Source of the DNA: Helicobacter trogontum
Lineage (GTDB): Bacteria; Campylobacterota; Campylobacteria; Campylobacterales; Helicobacteraceae
Length of the DNA stretch: 50,644 bases
Assembly (NCBI RefSeq): GCF_000765905.2
Contig: NZ_JRPL02000013.1
Span: 1-50,644, forward strand
Reading direction: 5' to 3'
Positions 35,821-45,283 of this stretch are shown piece after piece (the first letter of the stretch is position 1; each line of letters opens with the position of its first letter). Under the pieces are notes generated by a model. The model was given only the letters and a program-made list of their open reading frames with translations. It was not told where the DNA came from and ran no database searches. The position numbers and the translations under genes were made by a program.

Positions 35821-36325
35821 TAACATATTGTCAGCATGCTGTGGCTTTTTTAAGTTTTGCTTCACACCTCTATTCAATCCATGACATCTTAATGCAGATA
35901 GAAAGAATAAATAATATAAGATTATTTATATTCGCCACCATGCTTAAATTCCACTTTAATTCTCATTTCTCTAAATCACGCTTTGTTTAATCAATTTCAT
36001 ATATACTCTTATTCTGCAAAATCTGCACTTATCTTTGCATGATGAAGTGTGTCTAGTGTGTTACACTTTGTTCTCTACAAGGTTAAATCAAGATATTAAA
36101 GATGACCTTAAAAAATACAATCTAATTATTTTAACTATAAAAACAACAGTGTGTTGTATAAAACATAGCAAAATCTTTACCTATATGGAATTGAGCTATG
36201 TTAAAATCTATTAAGTATAGTTAAATCAAGAGTTTTTAAATATTATTTGATATAAGATATCATAAGAACAGATATTGAAAACATATTTTTCGTGTTAGAA
36301 TTATAAAAAAAATAAAGGTGTTGAT
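35821..36325. other. Spacer between rocF and ispA
   Basis: A 505-base AT-rich spacer without a gene. Near its start the palindrome CAGCATGCTG (35832-35841) is followed by TGGCTTTTTT, a weak terminator candidate for rocF. Short dyads such as GATATAAGATATC occur near the ispA end, but I cannot assign a function. Confidence 0.4.
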
Positions 36326-37207
36326 ATGTCATTTTTTAAACAAGCCTGCATAGAGTTTGAAACTTATTTACATAACAATAAACCAATCATATCAAGCTTT
36401 CATCCATACTTTGAAAAGGCATTTTGGGAAATGGTATTAAATGGAGGTAAAAGATTTCGTCCTAACTTATTGCTTAGTGTTGTATGTGCGAAAGCAAAGG
36501 AGCAAGTAAGAAATGCTTTTGATGTGTGCCTTAGTATTGAATGCTTGCATACCTACTCCCTCATACATGATGATTTACCTGCTATGGATAATGCAGCTTT
36601 GCGACGAAACCACCAAACATTGCATTGCAAATATGATGAAGCGAGTGCTATCCTTGTGGGTGATGCATTAAATACTTATAGCTTTTATTTACTTGCAAAT
36701 TCACATTTTGCTCCAAGCACTATTGTAGAGCTTATTTCGTGTTTGAGTGAAAATGGTGGCATTGGTGGCATGGTGCTGGGTCAAGCCCTTGATTGTCATT
36801 TTGAAAACACAACATTAGCGCTTGATAAATTACAATTTATACACACGCATAAAACTGCAAAACTCATTGCAACGAGCCTAAAAATGGGAGCAATTATTGC
36901 AAATTTATCACTTGATATGCAGAAATTTCTCTATAATTTTGGACTGACTTTAGGGCTTTATTTTCAAATCCGAGATGATATTATCGATTCCATACAGGAT
37001 GAAAGCATATCTGGAAAAACTGCAAATAATGATGCAAATAAAAATAGTTATGTAAATCTCATGGGTCTTGATGGAGCAAAAGGTGCTCTAAAAGAATATG
37101 CAGAATTATTGCAAAAAGATTTAGAACAATTGCAAACAACAGGGTATAATAAACTATATGAGTACCTAAATGAACTTTTGGAATTATATCTGAAACCACT
37201 TGAGTGA
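36326..37207 (+). CDS. ispA: Polyprenyl (farnesyl/geranylgeranyl) diphosphate synthase
   Basis: A 293-residue all-helical prenyltransferase that condenses isopentenyl diphosphate with allylic diphosphates to make precursors of quinones and undecaprenyl phosphate. The first Asp-rich motif is HDDLPAMDNAALRRN (DDxxxxD form of type II short-chain synthases), the second is FQIRDDIID, and GGKRFRPNLLL is present near the N-terminus. The length is standard. It is followed 26 bases later by an unknown gene in the same direction. Confidence 0.88.
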   Translation: MSFFKQACIEFETYLHNNKPIISSFHPYFEKAFWEMVLNGGKRFRPNLLLSVVCAKAKEQVRNAFDVCLSIECLHTYSLIHDDLPAMDNAALRRNHQTLHCKYDEASAILVGDALNTYSFYLLANSHFAPSTIVELISCLSENGGIGGMVLGQALDCHFENTTLALDKLQFIHTHKTAKLIATSLKMGAIIANLSLDMQKFLYNFGLTLGLYFQIRDDIIDSIQDESISGKTANNDANKNSYVNLMGLDGAKGALKEYAELLQKDLEQLQTTGYNKLYEYLNELLELYLKPLE

Positions 37208-37233
37208 TGTTGGATTGAATATAAAGAGAGATT

Positions 37234-37956
37234 ATGAAGCATACAAAACAAATTGAGGAAAATATCGCAAAAATTAATGCACTTACAATCAGTGCTTATC
37301 AAAAAGAAGTGATCCGTAGTGCTTATTATAACCACTTAAACAACATTCCATTACCAAACCATGCTTTGCCACTATTGAAACAACATGGCATTACATTTTA
37401 TAATGGCAACATGCGTATTAGCAATATGAATAGAGAAGAACGCAAAAAACTCTATAAAAGGCGAGAAAGTACAACGATAAATATTAATACAAGTAGTGCT
37501 TATCAGAAAAGCTTTTTACAAACTAGTAGAGCACATCCAAATGTCTTGGAAAAAATGTTAATTGATGCAGAAGCAATTTGTGTTGAAATAAAAAAGCTTA
37601 TAGATGATTGCACAAGACTCACTCACGAGTGTTTTACTAGAGGCGAACGTTCATATAGCATGATGATTAATATTATTGAAACGCTTAATACACATATGCA
37701 AACAAGCATGCAAGCATTGAATAACTTTGTGCAGCCATTTTTGGAGCTCTTTGTAGGGTTACAACCACAGGCTCAAAAGGAAATTTTAGAAAAAAGTAAT
37801 GGATTTATGACAAAAATAAGACAAGCAAAAGATACAAGTGCTTCACTGTGTATTAAACTATCTACAATAAAAGCCCATAACGACATGCCAAAAGAGCAAG
37901 ATTTTATACAATATTTAGAAAACACTATAAATAAATTTGATAGTTACGTAAAATAG
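37234..37956 (+). CDS. Unknown helical cytoplasmic protein
   Basis: A 240-residue protein without signal peptide or membrane segments. It looks almost entirely helical, with heptad-like stretches (LIDDCTRLTHEC, IIETLNTHMQTSMQALNNF). The N-terminal 60 residues (SAYQKEVIRSAYYNHLNN) are basic. It lies 26 bases behind ispA and may share its transcript. I do not recognise a family. Confidence 0.6.
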   Translation: MKHTKQIEENIAKINALTISAYQKEVIRSAYYNHLNNIPLPNHALPLLKQHGITFYNGNMRISNMNREERKKLYKRRESTTININTSSAYQKSFLQTSRAHPNVLEKMLIDAEAICVEIKKLIDDCTRLTHECFTRGERSYSMMINIIETLNTHMQTSMQALNNFVQPFLELFVGLQPQAQKEILEKSNGFMTKIRQAKDTSASLCIKLSTIKAHNDMPKEQDFIQYLENTINKFDSYVK

Positions 37957-38301
37957 ATAATTATATAAATGTTTAAGAGAGAATGGTGATCTTATTTTAA
38001 GTCCAAGTCAGGCATAAAATCCTTATATATGTAGAATTTGTGCCATATTGGGATTTGACTCTTAAGACATCTTCTACATTTTTAATTCTTCACATTCATG
38101 AGACTCTCTGACAAACATCTCACCTTAAGATTCTTGCCTTTTGAAACCCATTGATTAATATTCATTTTGACATTACACAACCATGCACCCACCCTATCTC
38201 CTCATAATATACCGATGATAGAGCGACTTCAAAACGTTGCTGGTATGCTTGAAGCAAGATTTACTACAAAAACGCTGTATTGTTAAATATTATATGAGTC
38301 G
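37957..38301. other. Spacer between convergent genes
   Basis: A 345-base spacer between the unknown gene and hldE. No gene, tRNA or clear terminator hairpin was seen. Confidence 0.4.
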
Positions 38302-39720
38302 TTATTTATCTTTTATCTGCTGTTGTATCTTATCTATAATTTTTGTTGTGCTTTTATTATCAATAAAATCAATGAGTTGCAATGAGTTTGCATATTCTGC
38401 ACCAACTACAACCTTATCCTTATAATCTGCACCCTTTACTAATACATGTGGTCTAATTTGCATAATAAGATTCTTTGGCGTATCTTCATCAAAAATAATC
38501 ACATAGCTCACACATGCAAGACTTGCCAAGATAAATGCCCTATCCTCTTGTGTGTTAATAGGTCTATCTTTGCCCTTCAAACGCCTTATAGAATCATCAC
38601 TATTTAAGCCAACAATCAACACATCACCAAGCTTTCTAGCCTTTTCCAAATAACTCACATGTCCATAATGCAAAATATCAAAGCAACCATTTGTAAAGAC
38701 TACCTTTTTATCGCCAATATTCTCTTTTATTTCTGAAAAATTTGTAATAATTTTTGCTCTAGCATCTCGCACAATTCTTTTTGGCGCCAAATAATCTCGT
38801 ATTTCTTGAAGAGTAGCAGTTGCAGAACCTATCTTTCCAATAACAACAGCAGCAGCAGCATTTGCAAATTTTGTAGCTTCTTCTATGCTTTCACCTTTTG
38901 CAAGTTGCAATGCAAGAGCAGCAATGACGGTATCACCAGCACCACTTACATCATAAACCTCTTTTGCGATTGTGGGTTTTTTATATAAATTTGAATTACC
39001 ATCAAGATAGGCTATGCCCTCTTCGCTGAGAGTAATTAACGGATATGTGAGGTTGCAGGTTTGACGCATCTTTAGCAATGCTTCAAGCAACGTTTTATCA
39101 TCATGAATATGTATATGTGTTGCCTCCATTGCTTCCTTTTTATTTGGAGTTAGCAGTGTAGCATATTTATATTTTGTATAGTCGCTGCCCTTAGGATCAC
39201 ATAATACAGGAATATCAAAGTTATTTGCAAGTTTAATTAACTTTTGTGTGAAATCAGGACTTAGCACACCCTTTAAATAATCACTTAAGATCATACAATG
39301 ATATGTTGCAATGTTTATCTGTATATCATTTAACATTGTTTCATAAATTTGAGGTTCTAAAGGCAAACTACTTTCTTTATCAAGCCTTAACATCTGATGT
39401 TTTGCGGCCATTATACGCATCTTTGTTGTGGTAGGACGATTTGACTTATAACAATGAGAATCTATTCCCTTACTAACAAGAAAATCATGCAACACCTCTC
39501 CCTCTGCATCATCACCCACAACACCATAAATAGATACAAAGGCTTCCATGGCTATCAAATTATTAGCTACATTACATGCCCCACCAAGGCTAAAACTCTC
39601 CTCTTCGATTTTTACAACTGGCACGGGTGCCTCAGGTGAGAGACGATTTGCACTCCCCCATATATATTTATCAAGCATTAAATCCCCAACAACAAGGACT
39701 TTTATTTGTTCTACTGCCAT
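38302..39720 (-). CDS. hldE: Bifunctional heptose 7-phosphate kinase / heptose 1-phosphate adenylyltransferase
   Basis: A 472-residue two-domain enzyme of ADP-heptose synthesis for the LPS inner core. The N-terminal ribokinase-like kinase has GDLMLDKYIWG, SLGGACNVANNL and DVSGAGDTVIAALAL. The C-terminal cytidylyltransferase-like domain begins near residue 340 with FTNGCFDILHYGHVSYLEKA. Both halves are complete. It overlaps the 3' end of hldD by 10 nt, so the two are translationally coupled. Its intermediate heptose 1,7-bisphosphate is also a known innate-immune agonist in relatives. Confidence 0.93.
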   Translation of the reverse strand: MAVEQIKVLVVGDLMLDKYIWGSANRLSPEAPVPVVKIEEESFSLGGACNVANNLIAMEAFVSIYGVVGDDAEGEVLHDFLVSKGIDSHCYKSNRPTTTKMRIMAAKHQMLRLDKESSLPLEPQIYETMLNDIQINIATYHCMILSDYLKGVLSPDFTQKLIKLANNFDIPVLCDPKGSDYTKYKYATLLTPNKKEAMEATHIHIHDDKTLLEALLKMRQTCNLTYPLITLSEEGIAYLDGNSNLYKKPTIAKEVYDVSGAGDTVIAALALQLAKGESIEEATKFANAAAAVVIGKIGSATATLQEIRDYLAPKRIVRDARAKIITNFSEIKENIGDKKVVFTNGCFDILHYGHVSYLEKARKLGDVLIVGLNSDDSIRRLKGKDRPINTQEDRAFILASLACVSYVIIFDEDTPKNLIMQIRPHVLVKGADYKDKVVVGAEYANSLQLIDFIDNKSTTKIIDKIQQQIKDK

Positions 39721-40958
39721 GTCTTTTTTCCTTCTTTTATCTCCTTGAAAACAGATTCTATATGCGGAACATAATCTTTTACTCCTGCTTCAAGTGTATA
39801 TTGCGGTATATAATTTGGTAAAAAATCAGCCTTATTTGCAAGAGTGTGATTTTGAAAAAATGGATATGGATTTTTAATGTATTGCACTTCAAAATTTACT
39901 TTCAAATTCTCCTTCAAAATAGCAATAATATCATTATAGCTACGTGACACTCCGCTTCCAACATTATAAACTGCACCACGCTCTAGCCATGTTTGCATAA
40001 TGCTTTGTGATTTGGTTGCAAAGTCATGTCCAAACATTTTTTGCAATGCGATCTCTTCTGCTTGTGGCTCTTGTTGCATATTTACATCATTGAAAGTCTT
40101 ATGGATTCTATACCATTCTTGTGTCTGCTTACTTCTATCTCTTAAACCATAAGTTAGCATGAGGAGCTCCATAGCCCTTATATTAGCCTGCACAACATCA
40201 TGAACATACACAAAATCTCTTTGTTGCTCACCAAACTCAAATAGCCTCACCACTCTATCACGTAAAGCTTGTAAAGAAAGCTGTAGAATCATAGAAGAAG
40301 TCTTATGTTTATAAAACTCATATCTACCATATACATTGAAGTAACGCAAACCTATAAGTCCTATGCCTTTTTCTTGTAATGTTTTTTGCAGCCTCTTGTT
40401 TTCCTGATCCATGCAGAGCTTTGAAAAACCATAAATATTTTCTGGAATCTCATTTATACCAACACTATTTGGAATTTCAGTATTACCATAAACTGCTGCT
40501 GAACTTGCATATATAATATGTGCTTCATGTTTGAGTGCAAGTTTTATAAGTGCCTTAAACGCATTAAAATTTACCTGCATAACATGACGCATATCCATAC
40601 AGGTGGTATCTGAGACTGCAGCTTCATGTAAGATATAATCTATTTTGCCATAATTTTTTTGCAATGCCCTCATCTCTTTATCATTTGCAATATCAAGAGA
40701 TAACACCTCGACATTTGGATAAAGCACAAGATTTTTGAAATGCCCTAATGTTGTAGGATTTCCATTAGGAAATGTAAGGGAATCTCTAAAATAATCAAGA
40801 GCTAGAATCCTGCAGTCTCTATGATGTAGAGCAAAATATTCTACAAGGTTACTACCTATAAAACCTGCCGCTCCTGTGACTAAGATTGTCTTAGCAGAAA
40901 GATTAAGAGTATCTATTTTCTGTATATTTTGCGATTGTTGTGTAATTGCGCTTTGCAT
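39711..40958 (-). CDS. hldD: ADP-L-glycero-D-manno-heptose 6-epimerase (enlarged)
   Basis: A 415-residue short-chain dehydrogenase/reductase family epimerase producing the heptose donor used for LPS core. Motifs: NAD(P) loop VTGAAGFIGSNLVEYF, SSAAVYG and YGFSK (YxxxK). HldD proteins are usually 310-335 residues. Here about 22 residues precede the Rossmann fold and about 60 extra residues lie around positions 255-315 (RSKQTQEWYRIHKTFNDVNM), before the family resumes at GAVYNVGSGVSRSYNDI. It is the first gene of the pair with hldE. Confidence 0.85.
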   Translation of the reverse strand: MQSAITQQSQNIQKIDTLNLSAKTILVTGAAGFIGSNLVEYFALHHRDCRILALDYFRDSLTFPNGNPTTLGHFKNLVLYPNVEVLSLDIANDKEMRALQKNYGKIDYILHEAAVSDTTCMDMRHVMQVNFNAFKALIKLALKHEAHIIYASSAAVYGNTEIPNSVGINEIPENIYGFSKLCMDQENKRLQKTLQEKGIGLIGLRYFNVYGRYEFYKHKTSSMILQLSLQALRDRVVRLFEFGEQQRDFVYVHDVVQANIRAMELLMLTYGLRDRSKQTQEWYRIHKTFNDVNMQQEPQAEEIALQKMFGHDFATKSQSIMQTWLERGAVYNVGSGVSRSYNDIIAILKENLKVNFEVQYIKNPYPFFQNHTLANKADFLPNYIPQYTLEAGVKDYVPHIESVFKEIKEGKKTWQ

Positions 40959-41052
40959 GATTCTGCCTCATAATTCTATAAAGTTGTTATGATTCTATCA
41001 TGTTTTTGTGAGTTTATATTATTACTCATATGGCTAAATCTCTTATGTCATT

Positions 41053-42006
41053 TTAGACTGCTGGTGTTACATAAAGAGGTGTGCAAGACTCTAAAAAGTC
41101 ATTATGTATGAGTCGATATGGTAAAAGTAATCCTAAAGTATCTGTAGTGTTTGTTATATGCATACTACTTGGGGCAATATAAATATAATCTTTTGCATTA
41201 GAATCTGTGATAATTGGATGTGTAGAATCTGTCCTTGTTGTATCAAGATAAAACGACATGTTTGCAAATGCTTTTATCTCGTTTGTTTGGCTAAAATAGA
41301 AACTATTTGTAGCATATATACAAACATTACTGCTTAATGAAAGAGTATGTAAAAATATATGTGTGAGTTTTATAGCACTCAAACTCCCAACTCCACGAGA
41401 ATAATAAATTGAATCTAATGGCATAAATTGCGAGAGTAGATACAAGGCTTTAGCTAGATTGCATTCTAGTTCTATAAAATTTATTTGTGTTATACAATCC
41501 ATTGCATCATTCATATAAATTTTATTTTGTATAGACAAACTTTCTTTTACATGTTGCATATGGCAAGTTTTCATATGTTCTTGTAATAATAAATCTGCTT
41601 TAGAATCTATTGATCTGTTTAATCCCAGATTCTTTTGATTGACTTCTGTAATCTTAGAATCTACATCTGATTGCATAATATCTTGTTTTGAGACTGATGA
41701 ATAGTTGATATCAAGCTTTTTTAGAATATATTGTAATTCTTTACTCTCTTCTAAAAAATTTATATCAATCAAACATTCACATAAACGACATTGAGATAAC
41801 ACCTCTGGCGTAAGCAGAGATTCTAATTGCTCATGTATATTTACCCCATCTCTATTATGTGCCACAAAAAGTAATGGCAAAACATCACTTGTTTTACCAT
41901 CTACACGTAGAATAAAAATAAGTTTGGGGGCTTTCTTGTCCATTGCTTCATAATAGATACCAAGTATAGTTGGACTCCCTATACTTAATAATATGGCTTT
42001 ATACAT
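41053..42006 (-). CDS. TsaB-like protein, diverged and enlarged
   Basis: A 317-residue protein. The segment YYSRGVGSLSAIKLTHIFLH is placed like the GxGPGSFTGLRIG stretch of TsaB, and the end CTPLYVTPAV like its EPxYLR ending. TsaB is the scaffold subunit of the t6A tRNA-modification complex. The first 10 residues (AILLSIGSPTILGIYYEAMD) resemble its first strand but lack the usual acidic residue. A Ser/Met-rich insert occupies about residues 120-170. The assignment is tentative. It lies 47 bases downstream of flgL and may share its transcript. Confidence 0.5.
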   Translation of the reverse strand: MYKAILLSIGSPTILGIYYEAMDKKAPKLIFILRVDGKTSDVLPLLFVAHNRDGVNIHEQLESLLTPEVLSQCRLCECLIDINFLEESKELQYILKKLDINYSSVSKQDIMQSDVDSKITEVNQKNLGLNRSIDSKADLLLQEHMKTCHMQHVKESLSIQNKIYMNDAMDCITQINFIELECNLAKALYLLSQFMPLDSIYYSRGVGSLSAIKLTHIFLHTLSLSSNVCIYATNSFYFSQTNEIKAFANMSFYLDTTRTDSTHPIITDSNAKDYIYIAPSSMHITNTTDTLGLLLPYRLIHNDFLESCTPLYVTPAV

Positions 42007-42053
42007 AAAAATCCTTATGATTTATAATGGCTGGCAACCACAATTAAACTCTA

Positions 42054-44606
42054 TTAATTAAGATAATTCACAAGTGAAAGATTGTTGATTCGATTTGTTG
42101 ATGACAGCACAGCCTGATAATTATTGCTTAGATTTGTAAATTTGTTATACGTCTCTGCTAAATCTGCCCCAATCGTATCACCTTTGATACCACTTACTTG
42201 TGTTTTAATAATCTCATTTCTTGCCACAGCATTCTGGAATGTACGAGTATGTGCTCCATTTTTCGATATAACTTTTTCTATATGATCACTTAAATGATCG
42301 ATTAACTCAATACAATTTTGGATACCAAGACTTTTCATTGTATCATCATATCTTTGCCCATGCAAAGCTCCAGCACGATAGATTCCATCTCTAACAGATT
42401 GGATAGCATCATCTAAACCTCTAAAAAAGTGAATCTTTGGATCATCGACCACAAGAGATCCGTTTGCATTTAATCTTACATTTGCATTTGAATAACGGAT
42501 AGCTTCTGGACTAAAATCATCTTGTGCTTTATCATAAAACATCATGGTCATACGCGTAATTGCACGCAGGTTATCTTGGATCTCAATCTTTCCTTCACTA
42601 TCAAAATCAATGGTAATATTTGTCTTTGCTCTACTCAATAACTCTTCATAAGCATCCTTTTGTACTTGTGTTGGTTTGCCATCCCTTACTTGTGTGGCAC
42701 CTAGTGACTCATCATCTTCATTACTATAATTTAGGGCTATCGACATTGCGTCCATAAGTTGCCTATAAGTCACAGAATCTCCACCGCTAATAGTTACTGC
42801 TGGTGGCTCATCATAAGGATCAAATAATGGAATCTTTATGGTCTTATCTGAGTGTTGTGCTGGTAATTCTAAAAAGCTTCCTTGCTTTGTAAAAGTGATG
42901 CTTGCCTCAAGCTCTATTCCATTATGATCATGGAGCTTAAAACCATAAGTTTTACCATTTAGTGATCCGTCCGTTACTTCAATAAGCTTTGTATGATCGT
43001 TTGCAAGCACGGAAGTACCTGACAAAGATTGTGATATATTACCTCGAAGTTTTGAGCCTAATTGTTGAAACCCAGTCTTTGTATAACTCACGCCAAGACT
43101 TGAAGTAAAACCATTGACTTCTCCCCCATTCTCATCAAGCGTTTCAAGACGGATGGAAAAGCCCCTTTCACCATCAAATGGCGGTTTTAACGTGTCTGTG
43201 CTTTTATTTCGAACATTTCTATCATAAATATTAATCTGCCCATGATCTAGCTCTACATCAATATTTCCGCCAAAATACTCCTTAATCGCATCAAATAGAT
43301 CCCTTACTTCCTGACCCTTTACATCAAACAACAAAGGTTCACCAAGTTCCCTTTTACTAATAGTGCCATCTTTTTCATTTGGCGGTGTGCCTGTGATTTT
43401 AATATATCGTGTTGGGACAGAGAGAATGTCTTCTAGCTTTGTATCCACTTCTGTCATCACATTATCTTTGCGAATAAGTGTCGTTGGGATATGTGTAAGA
43501 CGATTATCATATAAATCATTTACACCCTTAAGATTACTTGCACTAAATTCTGAAGTAAGATTTTGACTACTATAGGTTTGCACTCTAGCACCAAGCTTTT
43601 CAAGATCTGCAAGATTCTCTACATCAGCCTCACTTGAAATCATATGAAAATCAATGCTAGAACTACCAGGTCTTAAGTCTTTAATCTCAATTTGCCCCCA
43701 ATTATTCAAGTGCACATCAACAACTTTTGTCGCATGTGTATTGCCAAATGCTTTTCCAATTCTATCAAGTAAATCTCTTACCGTCGTAGCATTTTTTGGA
43801 TTTGTGTAACCTACATCTAATGCAAATTTTTCTTTAAAGCTTTGACCACGACTATTAACACCTTGTAGATAAAAATATTCTTTTCCATTATTGCGTGGAT
43901 TATTATCATTATCACCTATTAAATCACGCAATGTATCATCTTCTTTGATATATACTTCTGTTGGCTCACTATGCTTTTCAGAATTATCCATGATCGCTGG
44001 GTGAAGTCGCGTTTGATTCAGCATACGTCCATTCGTTGTAATAAGGCGATGTTTATCATTATCAAAACCATAAAAAAGCTCCTCACCTGTAATATTAAAT
44101 GGGACTAGATTTTTAGAACTTACAAGTGCATTTAACTCTTCATCATTACCATAGTAGTTTCCCACAGAATCAAATGGTTGCACATCCACTTTGCTACCTG
44201 CAAAGATAAATTTCCCACCTACTGAAGTATTGGCAATGCTAATAATATGTGCCTTTGTTGCTTCTAAGTCTCTTGCTAATGCTTCTCTTGAGGTTGGAGT
44301 ATGCAAGTCATTTGCAGCATGTAGAAGTTTTGTTTTAAATTGCACCATCGCAAGTGAAATCTCTTGCAAGGCTTTATCTGTGTTCAATGTTTGTGTCTCT
44401 GCTGTACGTGCTACCTCTATGCCTTGTTGCAAAGTCGTTTCATCGTATTCTAGCTTTAGATTCTGATTAGATACGCTTGCATCTTGCCAACCATATTGAA
44501 TCTTTTTGCCACTTGCAATCTTTGTATTCAAATCATTAAGGTTTGAGGTAATATTACCATTGTTGTTTAGCATTTGATTATACTTTGTCCCAAAAGTTAC
44601 TCTCAT
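42054..44606 (-). CDS. flgL: Flagellar hook-associated protein 3
   Basis: An 850-residue hook-filament junction protein secreted by the flagellar export system. The start at 44606 (MRVTFGTKYNQMLNN) is preferred over 44639, because AAGGTTG precedes it and relatives begin MRVTFG. The N-terminal D0/D1 coils (LNTKIASGKKIQYGWQDASV) and C-terminal coil (NLSNNYQAVLSSTNRINNLS) are typical. The 600-residue centre is the variable surface part, large as in H. pylori FlgL. A sigma54 promoter lies 58 nt upstream, as expected for middle flagellar genes. Confidence 0.9.
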   Translation of the reverse strand: MRVTFGTKYNQMLNNNGNITSNLNDLNTKIASGKKIQYGWQDASVSNQNLKLEYDETTLQQGIEVARTAETQTLNTDKALQEISLAMVQFKTKLLHAANDLHTPTSREALARDLEATKAHIISIANTSVGGKFIFAGSKVDVQPFDSVGNYYGNDEELNALVSSKNLVPFNITGEELFYGFDNDKHRLITTNGRMLNQTRLHPAIMDNSEKHSEPTEVYIKEDDTLRDLIGDNDNNPRNNGKEYFYLQGVNSRGQSFKEKFALDVGYTNPKNATTVRDLLDRIGKAFGNTHATKVVDVHLNNWGQIEIKDLRPGSSSIDFHMISSEADVENLADLEKLGARVQTYSSQNLTSEFSASNLKGVNDLYDNRLTHIPTTLIRKDNVMTEVDTKLEDILSVPTRYIKITGTPPNEKDGTISKRELGEPLLFDVKGQEVRDLFDAIKEYFGGNIDVELDHGQINIYDRNVRNKSTDTLKPPFDGERGFSIRLETLDENGGEVNGFTSSLGVSYTKTGFQQLGSKLRGNISQSLSGTSVLANDHTKLIEVTDGSLNGKTYGFKLHDHNGIELEASITFTKQGSFLELPAQHSDKTIKIPLFDPYDEPPAVTISGGDSVTYRQLMDAMSIALNYSNEDDESLGATQVRDGKPTQVQKDAYEELLSRAKTNITIDFDSEGKIEIQDNLRAITRMTMMFYDKAQDDFSPEAIRYSNANVRLNANGSLVVDDPKIHFFRGLDDAIQSVRDGIYRAGALHGQRYDDTMKSLGIQNCIELIDHLSDHIEKVISKNGAHTRTFQNAVARNEIIKTQVSGIKGDTIGADLAETYNKFTNLSNNYQAVLSSTNRINNLSLVNYLN

Positions 44607-44663
44607 TGTTGCAACCTTACTATATGTATTTATCTCCACACTTAGAGCATCAGCAAAGCTTAA

Positions 44664-44679
44664 AGCAATTATTATTCCA
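44664..44679 (-). promoter_or_regulatory. Sigma54 (RpoN) promoter of flgL
   Basis: On the minus strand TGGAATAATAATTGCT matches the -24/-12 pattern with GG and GC separated by exactly 10 bases (consensus TGGCAC-N5-TTGCA). It lies about 58 nt before the flgL ATG. Confidence 0.75.
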
Positions 44680-44688
44680 TGATATAAT
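44680..44688 (+). promoter_or_regulatory. Extended -10 promoter of the HIT gene
   Basis: TGATATAAT matches TGnTATAAT, about 88 nt before the HIT start. It abuts the divergent sigma54 promoter of flgL, so the two polymerase forms would compete for overlapping DNA. Confidence 0.5.
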
Positions 44689-44775
44689 AAAATTACAATG
44701 CTTGGGGTATATCTTTGTGGAATAGCATTTGCTCAAATATGCACAACATTATAGCGTTAGTTTAAAGGGGCTCAT

Positions 44776-45273
44776 GTGCTTTCACATATTTACTCTCCGT
44801 GGCGAAGTGGATATTTTACAACAGATTCTAATGATGTATGTGTATTTTGTGAGATAGCAAATAATCCACACGATGATGTCAAAAATCGTGTGTTTTATAG
44901 GGATTCTATATGTTTTGGGGTTATGAATTTGTATCCATATATACCTGGACATTTTATGCTTATCCCACATAAACACATAGACACTCCGACACTCTTATCA
45001 CAGGAGGAGTGGCAACATTTGCATATTTTATCGCAAAAATCCATTGCAATGCTAGAAGAATACGGAGCTAGTGGTATAAATATGGGAATCAATATCAAAA
45101 AAGCAGCGGGAGCAGGTATTCCAGAGCATTTACACTTGCATTTTGTACCTCGTTATGAAGGTGACACAAACTTTATTACAACGATTGCAAATAGTCGTGT
45201 GTATGGTGTTGATTTTGATTCTATTTATGATAAAATTTCATGCCTTGCAAAAAAACACTTATATGATTTATAA
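44776..45273 (+). CDS. HIT family nucleotide hydrolase
   Basis: A 165-residue protein of the histidine-triad family. The active-site motif HLHLHFVPR (HxHxH form) is intact near the C-terminus, and the N-terminal HIYSPWRSGYF with CVFCEIA is typical of the bacterial branch resembling Ap4A phosphorylases. The start is GTG 44776 with AAAGGGG 5 bases upstream; an ATG two bases earlier is out of frame. It probably hydrolyses or phosphorolyses nucleotide phosphates; the substrate is unknown. The ankyrin gene follows 10 bases later. Confidence 0.85.
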   Translation: MLSHIYSPWRSGYFTTDSNDVCVFCEIANNPHDDVKNRVFYRDSICFGVMNLYPYIPGHFMLIPHKHIDTPTLLSQEEWQHLHILSQKSIAMLEEYGASGINMGINIKKAAGAGIPEHLHLHFVPRYEGDTNFITTIANSRVYGVDFDSIYDKISCLAKKHLYDL

Positions 45274-45283
45274 GGAATAGAAT

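Noticed and set aside
35821-36325. Possible tRNA or small RNA in the rocF-ispA spacer
   Set aside because: No cloverleaf, TTCGA-type loop or CCA-proximal stem could be built by eye.
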